64,000 nucleotides of DNA from CADEFQ01 sp050185195 (GTDB taxonomy: Bacteria > Pseudomonadota > Gammaproteobacteria > Steroidobacterales > Steroidobacteraceae): positions 62,001 through 126,000 of the forward strand of contig JBFWZQ010000002.1 of assembly GCA_050185195.1 (NCBI GenBank). The letters run 5' to 3'. Positions 26,195-35,114 of this stretch are shown piece after piece. Both the position numbers and the translations under genes were made by a program. Within the stretch, counting starts at the first letter, position 1; each line of letters starts with the position of its first letter. Below the pieces are notes generated by a model. The model did not search any database. It had not been told where the DNA came from and worked only from the letters and a program-made list of their open reading frames with translations.

Positions 26195-27595
26195 ATGGCG
26201 CCAGCCGGACAGACCCGCTCCACCCGCCGCTCCTGGGCCGAGCCCTGGAAGGTCAAGGTCGTCGAACCGATCCGGATGACGACGGCGTCCGAGCGCTCGC
26301 ACGCCATCGCCGAGGCGGGCTACAACACGTTCCTGTTGCGGTCCGAGGACGTCTACATCGACCTGCTCACCGACAGCGGCACGAGCGCGATGAGCGATCG
26401 CCAGTGGGCCGGCATGATGCTGGGCGACGAGGCCTATGCCGGCAGCCGCAACTTCTTCACCCTCGAGGCAGCCGTGCGCAGGTACTACGGCTACCGCCAC
26501 GTCATCCCGACCCACCAGGGCCGTGGCGCGGAGAACCTGCTGTCGCAGATCCTGATCAGGCCCGGCGATTGCGTGCCCGGCAACATGTATTTCACGACGA
26601 CCCGGGCGCACCAGGAACTCGCCGGCGGCACGTTCGTCGATGTCGTGATACCCGAGGCGCACGATCCCGCGAACGAACACCCCTTCAAGGGGAACATCGA
26701 CATTGCGGCGCTCGAGGCACTGATCGGCCGGGTCGGCGCGGCACGCATTCCGTATGTCTGCGTCGCACTCACGGTCAACATGGCGGGCGGCCAGCCGGTG
26801 TCCCTCGCGAACCTGCGCGCGGTGCGCGCGCTCACGCAGCGCCACGGCATCCGCATCGTGCTCGATGCCACGCGCGCGGTGGAAAACGCATGGTTCATCC
26901 AGCAGCGCGAGCCGGGCCATCGCGACCGCAAGGTGGCGGAGATCCTGCTCGATCTGTGCGCGTGCTCGGACGCCTGCACGATGAGCGGCAAGAAAGATGC
27001 GCTCGTCAACATCGGCGGCTGGCTGGCCGTCAACGACGCGCAACTCCACGAGGAGGCCAGCAATCTCGTCGTCCTGTACGAGGGCCTGCACACCTACGGC
27101 GGCATGGCCGGCCGCGACATGGAGGCGATGGCCCGCGGCATCGAGGAATCCGTCGACGACGAACACATCCGGGCGCGCATCGGCCAGGTCGAATACCTCG
27201 GCAGCAAGCTGATCGACATGGGCGTCCCAGTCGTGCGGCCGATCGGCGGCCACGCCGTCTACCTCGACGCGAAGGCCTTCTACCCGCAACTGTCCCAGGA
27301 CGAGTTTCCGGCCCAGGCACTCGCGGCCTACCTGTACGAAGAGGCTGGTGTACGCGCCATGGAGCGCGGCATCGTGTCCGCAGGCCGCTCGAAGGAAACG
27401 GGCGAGAGCCACCACCCCGCGCTCGAACTCGTGCGCCTGACGATTCCCCGCCGGGTCTACACCCAGGCACACATGGACATCGTGGCGGAGTCGGCCGCCG
27501 CGGTGTACGACGCGCGGCACGGCGCGCGCGGCCTGCGCATGGTCCACGAACCACGCTACCTGCGGTTCTTCCAGGCGCGCTTCGAACGCACCTGA
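26195..27595 (+). CDS. Tyrosine phenol-lyase-like beta-eliminating lyase
   Basis: PLP-dependent beta-lyase, 466 aa, splitting an aromatic amino acid into pyruvate, ammonia and the aromatic leaving group. Family motifs are IPTHQGRGAENLLSQILI, NMYFTTTRAHQELAGG, VTVNMAGGQPVSLAN-like, the PLP lysine in CTMSGKKDALVNIGGWLA, and YGGMAGRDMEAMARG. GVRAMERGIVSAGR follows the tyrosine phenol-lyase pattern (the MERG arginine) rather than the tryptophanase pattern, so phenol is the more likely product. The start is set by AGGAGG at 26181. Tryptophanase is the main alternative. It is followed after 38 bases by aspartate dehydrogenase. Confidence 0.83.
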   Translation: MAPAGQTRSTRRSWAEPWKVKVVEPIRMTTASERSHAIAEAGYNTFLLRSEDVYIDLLTDSGTSAMSDRQWAGMMLGDEAYAGSRNFFTLEAAVRRYYGYRHVIPTHQGRGAENLLSQILIRPGDCVPGNMYFTTTRAHQELAGGTFVDVVIPEAHDPANEHPFKGNIDIAALEALIGRVGAARIPYVCVALTVNMAGGQPVSLANLRAVRALTQRHGIRIVLDATRAVENAWFIQQREPGHRDRKVAEILLDLCACSDACTMSGKKDALVNIGGWLAVNDAQLHEEASNLVVLYEGLHTYGGMAGRDMEAMARGIEESVDDEHIRARIGQVEYLGSKLIDMGVPVVRPIGGHAVYLDAKAFYPQLSQDEFPAQALAAYLYEEAGVRAMERGIVSAGRSKETGESHHPALELVRLTIPRRVYTQAHMDIVAESAAAVYDARHGARGLRMVHEPRYLRFFQARFERT

Positions 27596-27633
27596 CGCGC
27601 TGCCACCTTGCCCGCGGATTATCCGCTAGGATC

Positions 27634-28461
27634 ATGCGCATGGCAGCGAACGGGACATTGCGCGTGGGCATCGGCGGACTCGGCGCCATCGGGATGGCGG
27701 TGGCGCGGGCACTCGACGCCGGTCTCCCCGGGCTCGGGCTGTGCGCCGTCGCCGCGCGCGATGTCGCGAGGACACGGGAGCGCGCCGCGTCCCTGTCCGC
27801 GCGACCGGCCGTCACGACGCTCGCGGGGCTCGCCGCGGCTTGCGACGTGATCGTCGAATGCGCACCCGCGGCCGTCTATGACGAGATCGCGCGACCCGCG
27901 ATCGAAGCAGGACGGGTCTTCGTGACCATGAGTTCGGGCGCCCTGCTCTCGCGCGGTGACCTGATCGAACAGGCGCGGGCGACGGGCGCGCGGATCATCG
28001 TGCCATCCGGCGGCATCCTCGGCCTCGACGCGCTGAAAGCCGCGGCAGAAGGCGAGATCCAGTCAGTGACGCTGGTTACGCGCAAGCCGCCCCGCAGCCT
28101 GGCGGGCGCCCCGTGGCTGGTCGAGCACGGCATTTCCGTCGAAGGCCTCGCTGGCGCGAAGCGGGTGTTTGCCGGCAATGCCCGCGAAGCGGCGGCGGCG
28201 TTTCCCGCCAACGCCAATGTCGCGGCCACGCTGAGTCTCGCGGGCATCGGCGCGGAGCGCACGCGCGTCGAGATCTGGGCGGACCCGCAAGCGCACCAGA
28301 ACCTGCAGTTCGTGCGCGTGGAATCGGCCGCGGCCGACTACGAGGTGCGGCTCGCCTCCCATCCGCTGCCCGACAATCCGCGCACCGGCAGCCTCACGCC
28401 GAAGAGCCTCATCGCCACGTTGCGCGCGCTCACCGCCCACTGCACGGTGGGCACGCTCTAG
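27634..28461 (+). CDS. Aspartate dehydrogenase family protein
   Basis: Predicted NAD(P)-dependent L-aspartate dehydrogenase, 275 aa. The Rossmann motif is RVGIGGLGAIGMAVARAL; VIVECAPAAVYDEIARPAI and VPSGGILGLDALKAA are the family's substrate-site segments, and the C-terminal TGSLTPKSLIATLRAL is typical. It converts L-aspartate to iminoaspartate/oxaloacetate. Catalytic His assignment was not attempted. Placement after an amino-acid lyase suggests amino-acid breakdown rather than NAD synthesis (no nadA/nadC nearby). An alternative start lies at 27640. Confidence 0.82.
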   Translation: MRMAANGTLRVGIGGLGAIGMAVARALDAGLPGLGLCAVAARDVARTRERAASLSARPAVTTLAGLAAACDVIVECAPAAVYDEIARPAIEAGRVFVTMSSGALLSRGDLIEQARATGARIIVPSGGILGLDALKAAAEGEIQSVTLVTRKPPRSLAGAPWLVEHGISVEGLAGAKRVFAGNAREAAAAFPANANVAATLSLAGIGAERTRVEIWADPQAHQNLQFVRVESAAADYEVRLASHPLPDNPRTGSLTPKSLIATLRALTAHCTVGTL

Positions 28462-28462
28462 G

Positions 28463-29938
28463 CTAGAAGGCGAGCGCCGCGCCCACCGTGCGCGGATCGG
28501 CCGCAGCCGCGAGCACGCCGCGCTCCGGATCGTCCGCGACGATCTGCATGGCCGAATGCAGCGCCCAGCGGCCGATTTCCCGACAGCGCGTCGCCGCGGC
28601 GCGCAGCAGGTCGATCTCCGCATCCTCGAAGCCCGCTTCGAGATTGAGTGCGCCGGCGGCATCGGCCGCATCCCAACGCGGCGCCGCAATCAGTCGACCG
28701 ATGTCCGCTTCACCGCCCAGCAGGCGCGCCAGGGTCTGTGCGTTCCAGGGCATCTGGTTCGCGCCACCCGGTGTCGCCCCTTGCAGCCGCAGCGGCCCGG
28801 GTCCCGCGACGGACCATGCGTGCAGCGTCGTGGCGGGGCGGCGGCCGGCCAGCGGAAAGTTCGGGTGGCCCGGCTCGCTGCTGAAGCCGCGCCCCGCGCG
28901 ATTGGCGAGGATCAGGTTGTATTTTTCGACGATCAGCCCGCTGCCAAAGCGCGGGTAGGAGTTGGAATGCACAACCGTCACCATCGTGCCGTCCCCGTCC
29001 ACCGCGGACACCATCGAGGTGCCGGATGGATCCGAGAGCGCGCCGCCCTGCCAGGCGAGCGCCGCGACGATCCCGGCGTGCACTGCCGCCGCGGGCGTGC
29101 GCGTGCGCTCCGACAGGTGTTCGACGGCGCGCAGCAGCGCGGCGCCATGGGTCGGTGCCGGCGTGACGAAGAGCGATCGCCCACCGAGGTGACCGGTTGC
29201 CGCATCGACCCACTCCGCCCCGGCCGCAGTGGCCAGATCCTCGCGCGTGAGGATGCCGCCATGGCGGCGTACGCAGTCGAGGATCGCGTCGCCGACTTCG
29301 CCGGCGAGGAAACCTTCGCGTTCCGCCACCAGCGCTTCGAGCGCTTGCGCGAGTCCCGGCAGGGTCGTGACAGCGCCAGGTGGAATGGCTTGCCCTTGTG
29401 GGTAGTAGCGCGTCCCCGACGGGTTGTGGCGCGCGACCAGTTCGGCAGATTCTTCCGCCAGCGACGAGCAGATGCGCGACCAGCAGAATCCCTGTCGCGC
29501 CATCCCGATCGCGGGCGCCGCCAGCCGCTCGAACTGCAGGCGACCACGCTCGGCGAGGGCGATATAACCGGCCGGCGCGCCCGGTACGCCAACCGAGTTC
29601 GCCCCCGTCGCCTGCATCTCGCCGCGGCCTGCCAGCGCCGCGAGGCCCGCGGGCGCGCCGCCAATCGCGAGCAGGGCCTCGGGCGCCGCGCGGTCCCGCG
29701 GCCACGCGAGCGCCACGAGATCGCCCGCGAGCCCGCACTTCGGCGGCAGGAGCACGGTCTCCGCGAGCGCCGCGGCCAGCACCGCGTCATAGGCATTGCC
29801 ACCGGCACGCAGCGCTTCGGCACCCACGAGCGCGGCGGCGGGTGCCGCCGCCGCCACGGCGCCGTGCGGGCCGCGTGCCTGGCACTGCTCGGCCATGACG
29901 GGCCATGCGCCGGCGAGGCGCCAGGTACTGCCCGCCAT
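28463..29938 (-). CDS. Gamma-glutamyltransferase family protein
   Basis: Ntn-hydrolase of the gamma-glutamyltranspeptidase superfamily, 491 aa, shorter than periplasmic GGT and without a signal peptide. HGAVAAAAPAAALVGAEALR and AGGNAYDAVLAAALAE are the N-terminal GGT signature. DPSGTSMVSAVDGDG holds the probable autoprocessing Thr, and GATPGGANQMPW replaces the usual GSPGGR-type loop. The substrate is unknown; cytosolic members act on gamma-glutamyl or cephalosporin-like amides. It abuts the transporter gene upstream on the same strand, suggesting uptake followed by hydrolysis. Confidence 0.78.
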   Translation of the reverse strand: MAGSTWRLAGAWPVMAEQCQARGPHGAVAAAAPAAALVGAEALRAGGNAYDAVLAAALAETVLLPPKCGLAGDLVALAWPRDRAAPEALLAIGGAPAGLAALAGRGEMQATGANSVGVPGAPAGYIALAERGRLQFERLAAPAIGMARQGFCWSRICSSLAEESAELVARHNPSGTRYYPQGQAIPPGAVTTLPGLAQALEALVAEREGFLAGEVGDAILDCVRRHGGILTREDLATAAGAEWVDAATGHLGGRSLFVTPAPTHGAALLRAVEHLSERTRTPAAAVHAGIVAALAWQGGALSDPSGTSMVSAVDGDGTMVTVVHSNSYPRFGSGLIVEKYNLILANRAGRGFSSEPGHPNFPLAGRRPATTLHAWSVAGPGPLRLQGATPGGANQMPWNAQTLARLLGGEADIGRLIAAPRWDAADAAGALNLEAGFEDAEIDLLRAAATRCREIGRWALHSAMQIVADDPERGVLAAAADPRTVGAALAF

Positions 29939-31471
29939 TCAGAACACGACGACTGCGAAAATGGTGGATGCGACGAGGCCCGCAACGACCGGCACGAGCA
30001 TCACGCGCACGGCATCCTGCACGGGCACGCGCGCGAAACAGGCGATGGCGATCAGCGACGACCACGGGATCAACGTGCCTCCGCCCGTCCACACCGAGCC
30101 CATCTGGCCGATCGCCGCGAGCGTCGCGGCGTCGGCGCCCGACACCGGCGCGAGGGCGCCGGACAATGCGCCGGTCAGGGGCAATCCTGCAAAGCCGGAA
30201 CCGTCGACGCCCGTGATCATGCCGACCAGCAGCACGCCGAAGGCAACCGGGTACTCGTTCGACGGAATCCACGCCTGCGCGCTGTGCACGAGTTCGAACA
30301 GCAGGCTCGGTGCGCGCTCGACGGGCACGCCAAGGATGCCTGCGGCGGTTTCGCTCGCGCCGAGGAAGAAGAAACCCGCGATGGGCAGCACCGAACCCAT
30401 CGCCCGGAAAGCGAACACGAAGCCTTCCGTCACGTGATCGGCGCTCGCGTCGAGCATCTCTCGCGGGCCGTGCATCGCGAGCGCCGCGCAGATCATCAGC
30501 AGGCTCGCCATGCCGCCGACGAGCGACGCGGCCGCGCCGCCCTTGATGGACGGCAACCCCGGCACGAACATCGGCAGCACCATCAATCCGACCACGACGA
30601 GGAAGGCGAGCGGCGTCAGCAGCGCGAACAGCCTCGACCACTTGACGCGCGAGCGCTCGAGGTCGCGCAGCTCGCGCTCGACGTCGTCCTCCGTCAGCAG
30701 CAGGTGGTCGCGGCTCGTGCCACGCGCGATCTCCGGCTTGTTCATCGTGCCCGCATCGGCAAACGCGGCGGACTTGCCGTTGGTGGCGCGCTGCTGCCAC
30801 TCGGTGAGCAGCTGCTCGTCGGGCGCCTTGAAACCCTTGCGCAGCGACAGGTAGACGAGCGACAGCGCAATCGCGCCCGTGACGAGCGACAGGGCGAGCG
30901 CACGATCGGCCACCACCGTCGCGAGGGCACCGGACGCCTTCGCGCTGATGCCGGGGGCCACGCCGACGATGTAATCGGAAGAAAGCGCCATGCCCTGCCC
31001 TGCGATCGCCATGACGGCCGCGCCCGCGAGCGGCGGCAGGCCGGCGGCGATCGCCGCCGGCAGGAGCACGGCCGACACGAGCGGCACCGCCGGGGTCGGC
31101 CAGAAAAACAGCGATACGGCGTAGGTCACGAACGCCAGCACCAGGAACGACACGTGGCCGTTCTTCATCACGAGGCGAAACGGCTCGACCATGCGAACGT
31201 CCGACCGCAGGTCCTTCAGCGAATTGAGCAGCGCGGTGACCAGCGCGATCACGAGGAAGATGTTGAACAGCTCCTTCGCCGCGACGAAGCTCGCGTTGAA
31301 GATGCTGCCGAGCGCGGCGATCGGGCTGCCGCTGTAGGCGAACACGACGAGGAAGGTCGAGATGATCGAGGGCACCACGACGTTGGCGCGCAGGACCATC
31401 GTACAGACGATGACCAGCACCCCCGCGAGATACATCCAGTGCGCCGCCGTGAGACCCGAAGTCGCGCCCAT
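29939..31471 (-). CDS. Multi-pass transporter of the ion-transporter (DcuC/ArsB-like) type
   Basis: Predicted 510-aa inner-membrane protein with about twelve hydrophobic segments and a polar central loop (near residues 225-290). Helix-rich stretches such as LFNIFLVIALVTALLNSLKD, SFLVLAFVTYAVSLFFWPTP and GVLLVGMITGVDGSGFAGLP resemble ion-transporter superfamily carriers, but I cannot name the substrate. The ATG at 31471 was chosen because upstream frame runs into the gntR1 region. The stop is directly next to the GGT-like start. A GntR1 operator overlaps its likely -10 (TATACT on this strand). Confidence 0.72.
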   Translation of the reverse strand: MGATSGLTAAHWMYLAGVLVIVCTMVLRANVVVPSIISTFLVVFAYSGSPIAALGSIFNASFVAAKELFNIFLVIALVTALLNSLKDLRSDVRMVEPFRLVMKNGHVSFLVLAFVTYAVSLFFWPTPAVPLVSAVLLPAAIAAGLPPLAGAAVMAIAGQGMALSSDYIVGVAPGISAKASGALATVVADRALALSLVTGAIALSLVYLSLRKGFKAPDEQLLTEWQQRATNGKSAAFADAGTMNKPEIARGTSRDHLLLTEDDVERELRDLERSRVKWSRLFALLTPLAFLVVVGLMVLPMFVPGLPSIKGGAAASLVGGMASLLMICAALAMHGPREMLDASADHVTEGFVFAFRAMGSVLPIAGFFFLGASETAAGILGVPVERAPSLLFELVHSAQAWIPSNEYPVAFGVLLVGMITGVDGSGFAGLPLTGALSGALAPVSGADAATLAAIGQMGSVWTGGGTLIPWSSLIAIACFARVPVQDAVRVMLVPVVAGLVASTIFAVVVF

Positions 31472-31514
31472 ACCCCCCCTTGCCCGGCCTCGATGTACCC
31501 CGCATGGCCGTCGT

Positions 31515-31529
31515 GCATACAGTATACCG
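31515..31529. promoter_or_regulatory. GntR1 operator site A (transporter promoter)
   Basis: GCATACAGTATACCG shares the ATACAGTATACC core found at four places in this region. On the minus strand it contains TATACT, a good -10, 44 bases upstream of the transporter start, so a bound repressor would cover the promoter. Confidence 0.65.
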
Positions 31530-31562
31530 AATGCACGGGGAATCAAGTGTAGTTCCCGTGCC

Positions 31563-31574
31563 GGTATACTGTAT
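31563..31574. promoter_or_regulatory. GntR1 operator site B (autoregulatory)
   Basis: GGTATACTGTAT is the reverse complement of site A's core and ends two bases before the gntR1 ATG. Sites A and B flank the short divergent region in mirror orientation, fitting autoregulation and control of the transporter together. Confidence 0.65.
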
Positions 31575-31576
31575 CG

Positions 31577-32290
31577 ATGCCGATGAAAGCGGAACTCGCC
31601 GACTGGAACGATGGCTGGTCGAACATCGGGGCGACCCACCAGTCGCTGCATTTCGCGGTGACGACGTCGCTGCGCGAAGCGATCCTCAAGGGCCGGTTCA
31701 AGCCGGGCGAGCGGCTCACCGAATCGAATCTCGCGGACATCTTCAAGGTATCGCGCAATCCGATCCGCGAAGCGCTGCGGGCCCTGCAGGTCGAGGGCCT
31801 GATCGAGGTCAATCCCCGCCGGGGCGCACGCGTGCGCCTCGTCTCCGATGCGGAGGCGCAGGAAGTGATCGAACTGCGCGCGGAACTCGAAGGCATCAAC
31901 GCGCGCAATGCGGCGCGGCGCTGCGACGGGGAAACGCGCCAACTGCTGGTACGGCTGCAATCGGAAGGCAACGAAGCCGCCGCCGCCGCGGCGAACGAGC
32001 GCCTGCGGCGTATCAACGACCGCTTCCATGCCCTGCTTGCCGATGCGGGGCAGAACCGCTATCTCGCCGACTACGTGAAATCATTGCGCGAGCGCACGCT
32101 GTGGCTGTTTGCCTCCGCGCAATCCGACCGCGCCGCCGAATCCTGGCGTGAGCACGCCGCGATCCTGCAGGCGGTCATCACCGGCGATGCGGAACTCGCG
32201 GCGCTGCTCGCAGCCCGGCACGTGCGGAAAGTCGGCGAGCAGGTGCGCTTTGGCCTCAATGCCGCCGGGGAACCCATCGACGAATCCTGA
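31577..32290 (+). CDS. GntR-family (FCD) regulator 1
   Basis: Predicted 237-aa repressor/activator. The GntR winged helix occupies residues about 25-90 (LREAILKGRFKPGERLTESN, DIFKVSRNPIREALRALQVE), followed by an all-helical FCD effector domain with metal-binding-type residues (IELRAELEG, NDRFHALLADAG, REHAAILQAVITGD). FCD members usually sense small organic acids. It divides the transporter from the HbpS-ALDH-TSUP operon and probably binds the ATACAGTATACC sites listed. Confidence 0.9.
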   Translation: MPMKAELADWNDGWSNIGATHQSLHFAVTTSLREAILKGRFKPGERLTESNLADIFKVSRNPIREALRALQVEGLIEVNPRRGARVRLVSDAEAQEVIELRAELEGINARNAARRCDGETRQLLVRLQSEGNEAAAAAANERLRRINDRFHALLADAGQNRYLADYVKSLRERTLWLFASAQSDRAAESWREHAAILQAVITGDAELAALLAARHVRKVGEQVRFGLNAAGEPIDES

Positions 32291-32326
32291 CCCGGGCCAC
32301 GCTATCTTGCGCGTTCGCCCCTTGGT

Positions 32327-32340
32327 GTATACAGTATACC
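32327..32340. promoter_or_regulatory. GntR1 operator site C (HbpS operon)
   Basis: GTATACAGTATACC is the most complete copy: GTATAC-A-GTATAC is a near-perfect palindrome. It lies 25 bases upstream of the HbpS-family start and 36 bases after gntR1. Confidence 0.7.
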
Positions 32341-32365
32341 CACCTGCTTGCGGGGATGCAGTCCG

Positions 32366-32836
32366 ATGATCAACAAGAACGTCCTGAGCCTCACCGATGC
32401 CGAACTCCTGCTGGACGCCGCGCAGCGCAAGTCCGAAGAGCTCGGCGGCATGCATGTCATCTGCATCGCCGACGACGCGGGCTACCCGATCGCCCTGCGC
32501 CGCCTCGACAAGGGCAAGGTGACCAGCGTGCAGATCGCGGAAAACAAGGCGTTTACCGCCGCAGCCCACCGCCGCGTGACGCATACCTTCACCAATACCT
32601 TTCCCGGCGAGGAAGCATGGGGAATCTTCACGCAGCACGGCGGCCGCATCACGGTGTTCGTCGGCGGCTATCCGATTTTCGTCGACGGCAAGGTCGTCGG
32701 CGGCATCGGCGTGTCGGGCGGCAACGGCGAGCAGGACATCGCGGTCTGCGAGGCCGCGATCGCCGCGTTCGCCGAGTACATGAAAAAGACAGGTGGCGGC
32801 GTCGTCACGATCCCCGACGCGGCACGCAAGGCATGA
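32366..32836 (+). CDS. HbpS/GlcG-family small haem- or cofactor-binding protein
   Basis: Predicted 156-aa PF03928 (GlcG/HbpS) protein, fold of about 140 residues. Family features are LTDAELLLDAAQRKSEELG, IADDAGYPIALRRLD, AENKAFTAA and the glycine-rich GGYPIFVDGKVVGGIGVSGG. Members occur in glycolate, diol and other catabolic operons with unclear biochemical roles; there is no signal peptide here, so it is probably cytosolic. The ATG at 32366 was chosen for fit to the family N-terminus. The stop overlaps the aldehyde dehydrogenase ATG. Confidence 0.85.
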   Translation: MINKNVLSLTDAELLLDAAQRKSEELGGMHVICIADDAGYPIALRRLDKGKVTSVQIAENKAFTAAAHRRVTHTFTNTFPGEEAWGIFTQHGGRITVFVGGYPIFVDGKVVGGIGVSGGNGEQDIAVCEAAIAAFAEYMKKTGGGVVTIPDAARKA

Positions 32837-34281
32837 CCGCGCAGCTCAACTACATCGGCGGTCGCTGGCTGCCCGCGCAGGGCGGGCAAACATTCGAGCG
32901 CCGCAACCCCGCCGACCCCGCCGATGTGATCGGCGTCTTTCCTGCTTCGCAGAAGGCGGATGCGCTTGCCGCGATCGAGGCCGTCGACGCCGCGCGTCGG
33001 GCCTGGGCCGCGACCGAGGCGGAGCAGCGCCAGCGCGTGCTCGAGCGCACCGCGGACCTCATCCTCGCGCGGCTCGATGCGCTGGCGCGCGAACTCACGC
33101 GCGAAGAAGGCAAGGTGCTCGCCTCCGCCACCCAGGAGTGGCGCCGCACGGCGGCGAATTTCCGCCTCTACGCCGGCGAGACACAGCGCACGCTCGGCGA
33201 GACCTTCGGCGGCAGCGGCAGCGGCGTCGTCTATTCGGTGCGCGAGCCGGTGGGTATCGTGCTCGCGATCACGCCGTGGAATTTTCCCGTGTCGATCCCG
33301 TCGCGCAAGATCGGGCCGGCGCTCGCCACCGGCAACGGCGTGATCTACAAGCCCTCCGAGATCACGCCGCTCGCCGGCCAGCGCATGGTCGAGTTGCTGC
33401 TCGAAGCCGGCTTGCCCGAGGGCGTGATCGCGCTCGTGCAGGGCCATGGCGCCGACGTCGGCGACACGCTCGTCGGATCGCCCGCGGTGGGCGCCGTCAC
33501 CTTCACCGGCTCGTACCCGACGGGCTGTCGCATTCACCGCGCCGCCGGCCCCGACAAGCGCCTGCAGCTCGAAATGGGCGGCAAGAACCCCTGCGTGGTG
33601 CTCGCCGACGCCGACCCCGCCCGCGCGGCGCAGATCGCCGCCCAGGGCGCGTTCTCGCTGACCGGCCAGGCCTGCACGGCGACCAGCCGCGTGCTCGTCG
33701 TCGGCGACATCTACGATGCCGTGGTGCGCGAGCTCGTTGCGCGTGCGCGGGCCTTCCGGATCGGCAACGGCCTCGATCCGAAGGTGACGATGGGCCCGCT
33801 CGCGAGCGAGGCGCAGCAGCGCAAGGTCGGGGAGATGATCGCGATCGGCAAGGCCGAGGGCCTGCGGGTCGCGTTCGGTGCGGACGACCTCGACGCGCCC
33901 CTGCCCCCGCAAGGCCATTTCGTCGCCCCGACGGTATTCATCGACGTGCCGCCCGGGTCCCGCCTGTCGCGCGAGGAGATCTTCGGCCCGGTCGTCTGCG
34001 TGTCGCGGGTCGCGAGCTACGAAGAGGCGCTCGCGCAGGCGAATGCCGTCGAGTACGGCCTCGCGGCGTCCGTCGTCACGCGCGACATGGGCCGCGCGCT
34101 CGCGTTCGCGGCGGACATCGACGCCGGCATCGTCAAGGTCAACAGCGCAACCGGCGGCGTCGCACTGAATGCGCCCTTCGGCGGCTTCAAGCATTCGAGC
34201 AACCAGACCAACAAGGAACAGGCGGGCCACGGCGTGATGGATTTCTACACGCGCACGAAGTCCGTCTACCTGTCGACCTGA
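32833..34281 (+). CDS. NAD(P)-dependent aldehyde dehydrogenase
   Basis: ALDH-superfamily enzyme, 482 aa. ITPWNFPVSIPSRKIGPALA, the cofactor loop VTFTGSYPTG, catalytic Glu in LEMGGKNPCVV and catalytic Cys in TGQACTATSRV are all present, as is REEIFGPVVCV. Length and the SRKIGPALATGN segment resemble alpha-ketoglutaric semialdehyde and related dehydrogenases, but substrate cannot be fixed. It is translationally coupled to the HbpS-like gene and followed by a TSUP permease. Confidence 0.9.
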   Translation: MTAQLNYIGGRWLPAQGGQTFERRNPADPADVIGVFPASQKADALAAIEAVDAARRAWAATEAEQRQRVLERTADLILARLDALARELTREEGKVLASATQEWRRTAANFRLYAGETQRTLGETFGGSGSGVVYSVREPVGIVLAITPWNFPVSIPSRKIGPALATGNGVIYKPSEITPLAGQRMVELLLEAGLPEGVIALVQGHGADVGDTLVGSPAVGAVTFTGSYPTGCRIHRAAGPDKRLQLEMGGKNPCVVLADADPARAAQIAAQGAFSLTGQACTATSRVLVVGDIYDAVVRELVARARAFRIGNGLDPKVTMGPLASEAQQRKVGEMIAIGKAEGLRVAFGADDLDAPLPPQGHFVAPTVFIDVPPGSRLSREEIFGPVVCVSRVASYEEALAQANAVEYGLAASVVTRDMGRALAFAADIDAGIVKVNSATGGVALNAPFGGFKHSSNQTNKEQAGHGVMDFYTRTKSVYLST

Positions 34282-34325
34282 ATGGATTCGCCATCATCAC
34301 CGAATACCTGACATTGGCCGCGGCC

Positions 34326-35108
34326 ATGCTGTCGACGGGGCTCGTCGGCGGCGTCGTGGCGGGCCTGCTGGGAGTCGGCGGCGGCATCGTGATCGTGCCG
34401 GTGCTCGATATCGCGCTCGCGATCCTCAAGATCGACCCGTCGATCCGCATGCACGTCGCCGTCGCGACGTCGCAGGCGACGATCGTGCTGACGTCGATCT
34501 CCTCGGCCCGGGCGCACCACAAGCGCGACGCCGTCAACATGCCCCTCGTCAGGCGTTGGGCGCCCTACCTGTTCGCGGGCGCCCTGGTCGGGGTGGTGGT
34601 GGCCGACCACGTGCACGGCGACGTGCTGTCGATGGTGTTCGCGATCGTCGCGCTGCTCGTCGCCGTGAAGATGATGCTGCCGCTCGACAACCACCCGCTC
34701 GCCCAGCAGGTGCCGGGCGGGATCGCGACGCCGCTCCTGCCCGGTTCGATCGGTGCGCTGTCGAGCATGATGGGGATCGGCGGTGGCACGCTGAGCGTGC
34801 CGATCATGACGCTGCTCAACGAGCCCATCCACCGCGCGGTCGGCACCGCCTCGCTGTTCGGCCTCACGATCAGCCTGCCGGCGACGGTGGGCTTCATCAT
34901 CGCCGGATGGAGTCACCCGTCGCTGCCGCCCGGCAACCTGGGCTTCGTCAACCTGCTCGGCTTCGTGCTGATCGCACCTGCCACGATGCTGACGGCGCCG
35001 CTCGGCGCGCGCCTCGCGCACTGGCTGCCCCGCCGCCACCTGAGTCTCGCGTTCGGCTCGTTCCTGTTCATCGTGGCCGCGCGAATGTTCTATTCGGCGT
35101 TCAAGTAG
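34326..35108 (+). CDS. TSUP-family (TauE/SafE) permease 1
   Basis: Predicted inner-membrane permease, about 260 aa with eight hydrophobic segments. The TSUP half-repeats appear as AGLLGVGGGIVIVPVL and GALSSMMGIGGGTLSVPIM. TSUP proteins export or import sulfite, sulfoacetate or other organic anions. The start is uncertain: ATG at 34326 gives a normal N-terminus, but in-frame TTG (34314) or CTG (34278, overlapping the ALDH stop) are possible. Operon position implies a carboxylate or sulfonate linked to the dehydrogenase. Confidence 0.85.
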   Translation: MLSTGLVGGVVAGLLGVGGGIVIVPVLDIALAILKIDPSIRMHVAVATSQATIVLTSISSARAHHKRDAVNMPLVRRWAPYLFAGALVGVVVADHVHGDVLSMVFAIVALLVAVKMMLPLDNHPLAQQVPGGIATPLLPGSIGALSSMMGIGGGTLSVPIMTLLNEPIHRAVGTASLFGLTISLPATVGFIIAGWSHPSLPPGNLGFVNLLGFVLIAPATMLTAPLGARLAHWLPRRHLSLAFGSFLFIVAARMFYSAFK

Positions 35109-35114
35109 CGCGGG

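Noticed and set aside
26195..27595. Tryptophanase (tnaA) as the name of the beta-lyase
   Set aside because: The MERG...SAGR region and RDMEAMA context follow tyrosine phenol-lyase more closely and no TnaC-like leader peptide or tnaB permease is seen; kept as the main alternative.
28556..31552. A 998-codon rightward open frame across the GGT-like and transporter genes
   Set aside because: It spans two unrelated genes on the other strand and shows low-complexity R/H/D/E composition, so it is a shadow frame.
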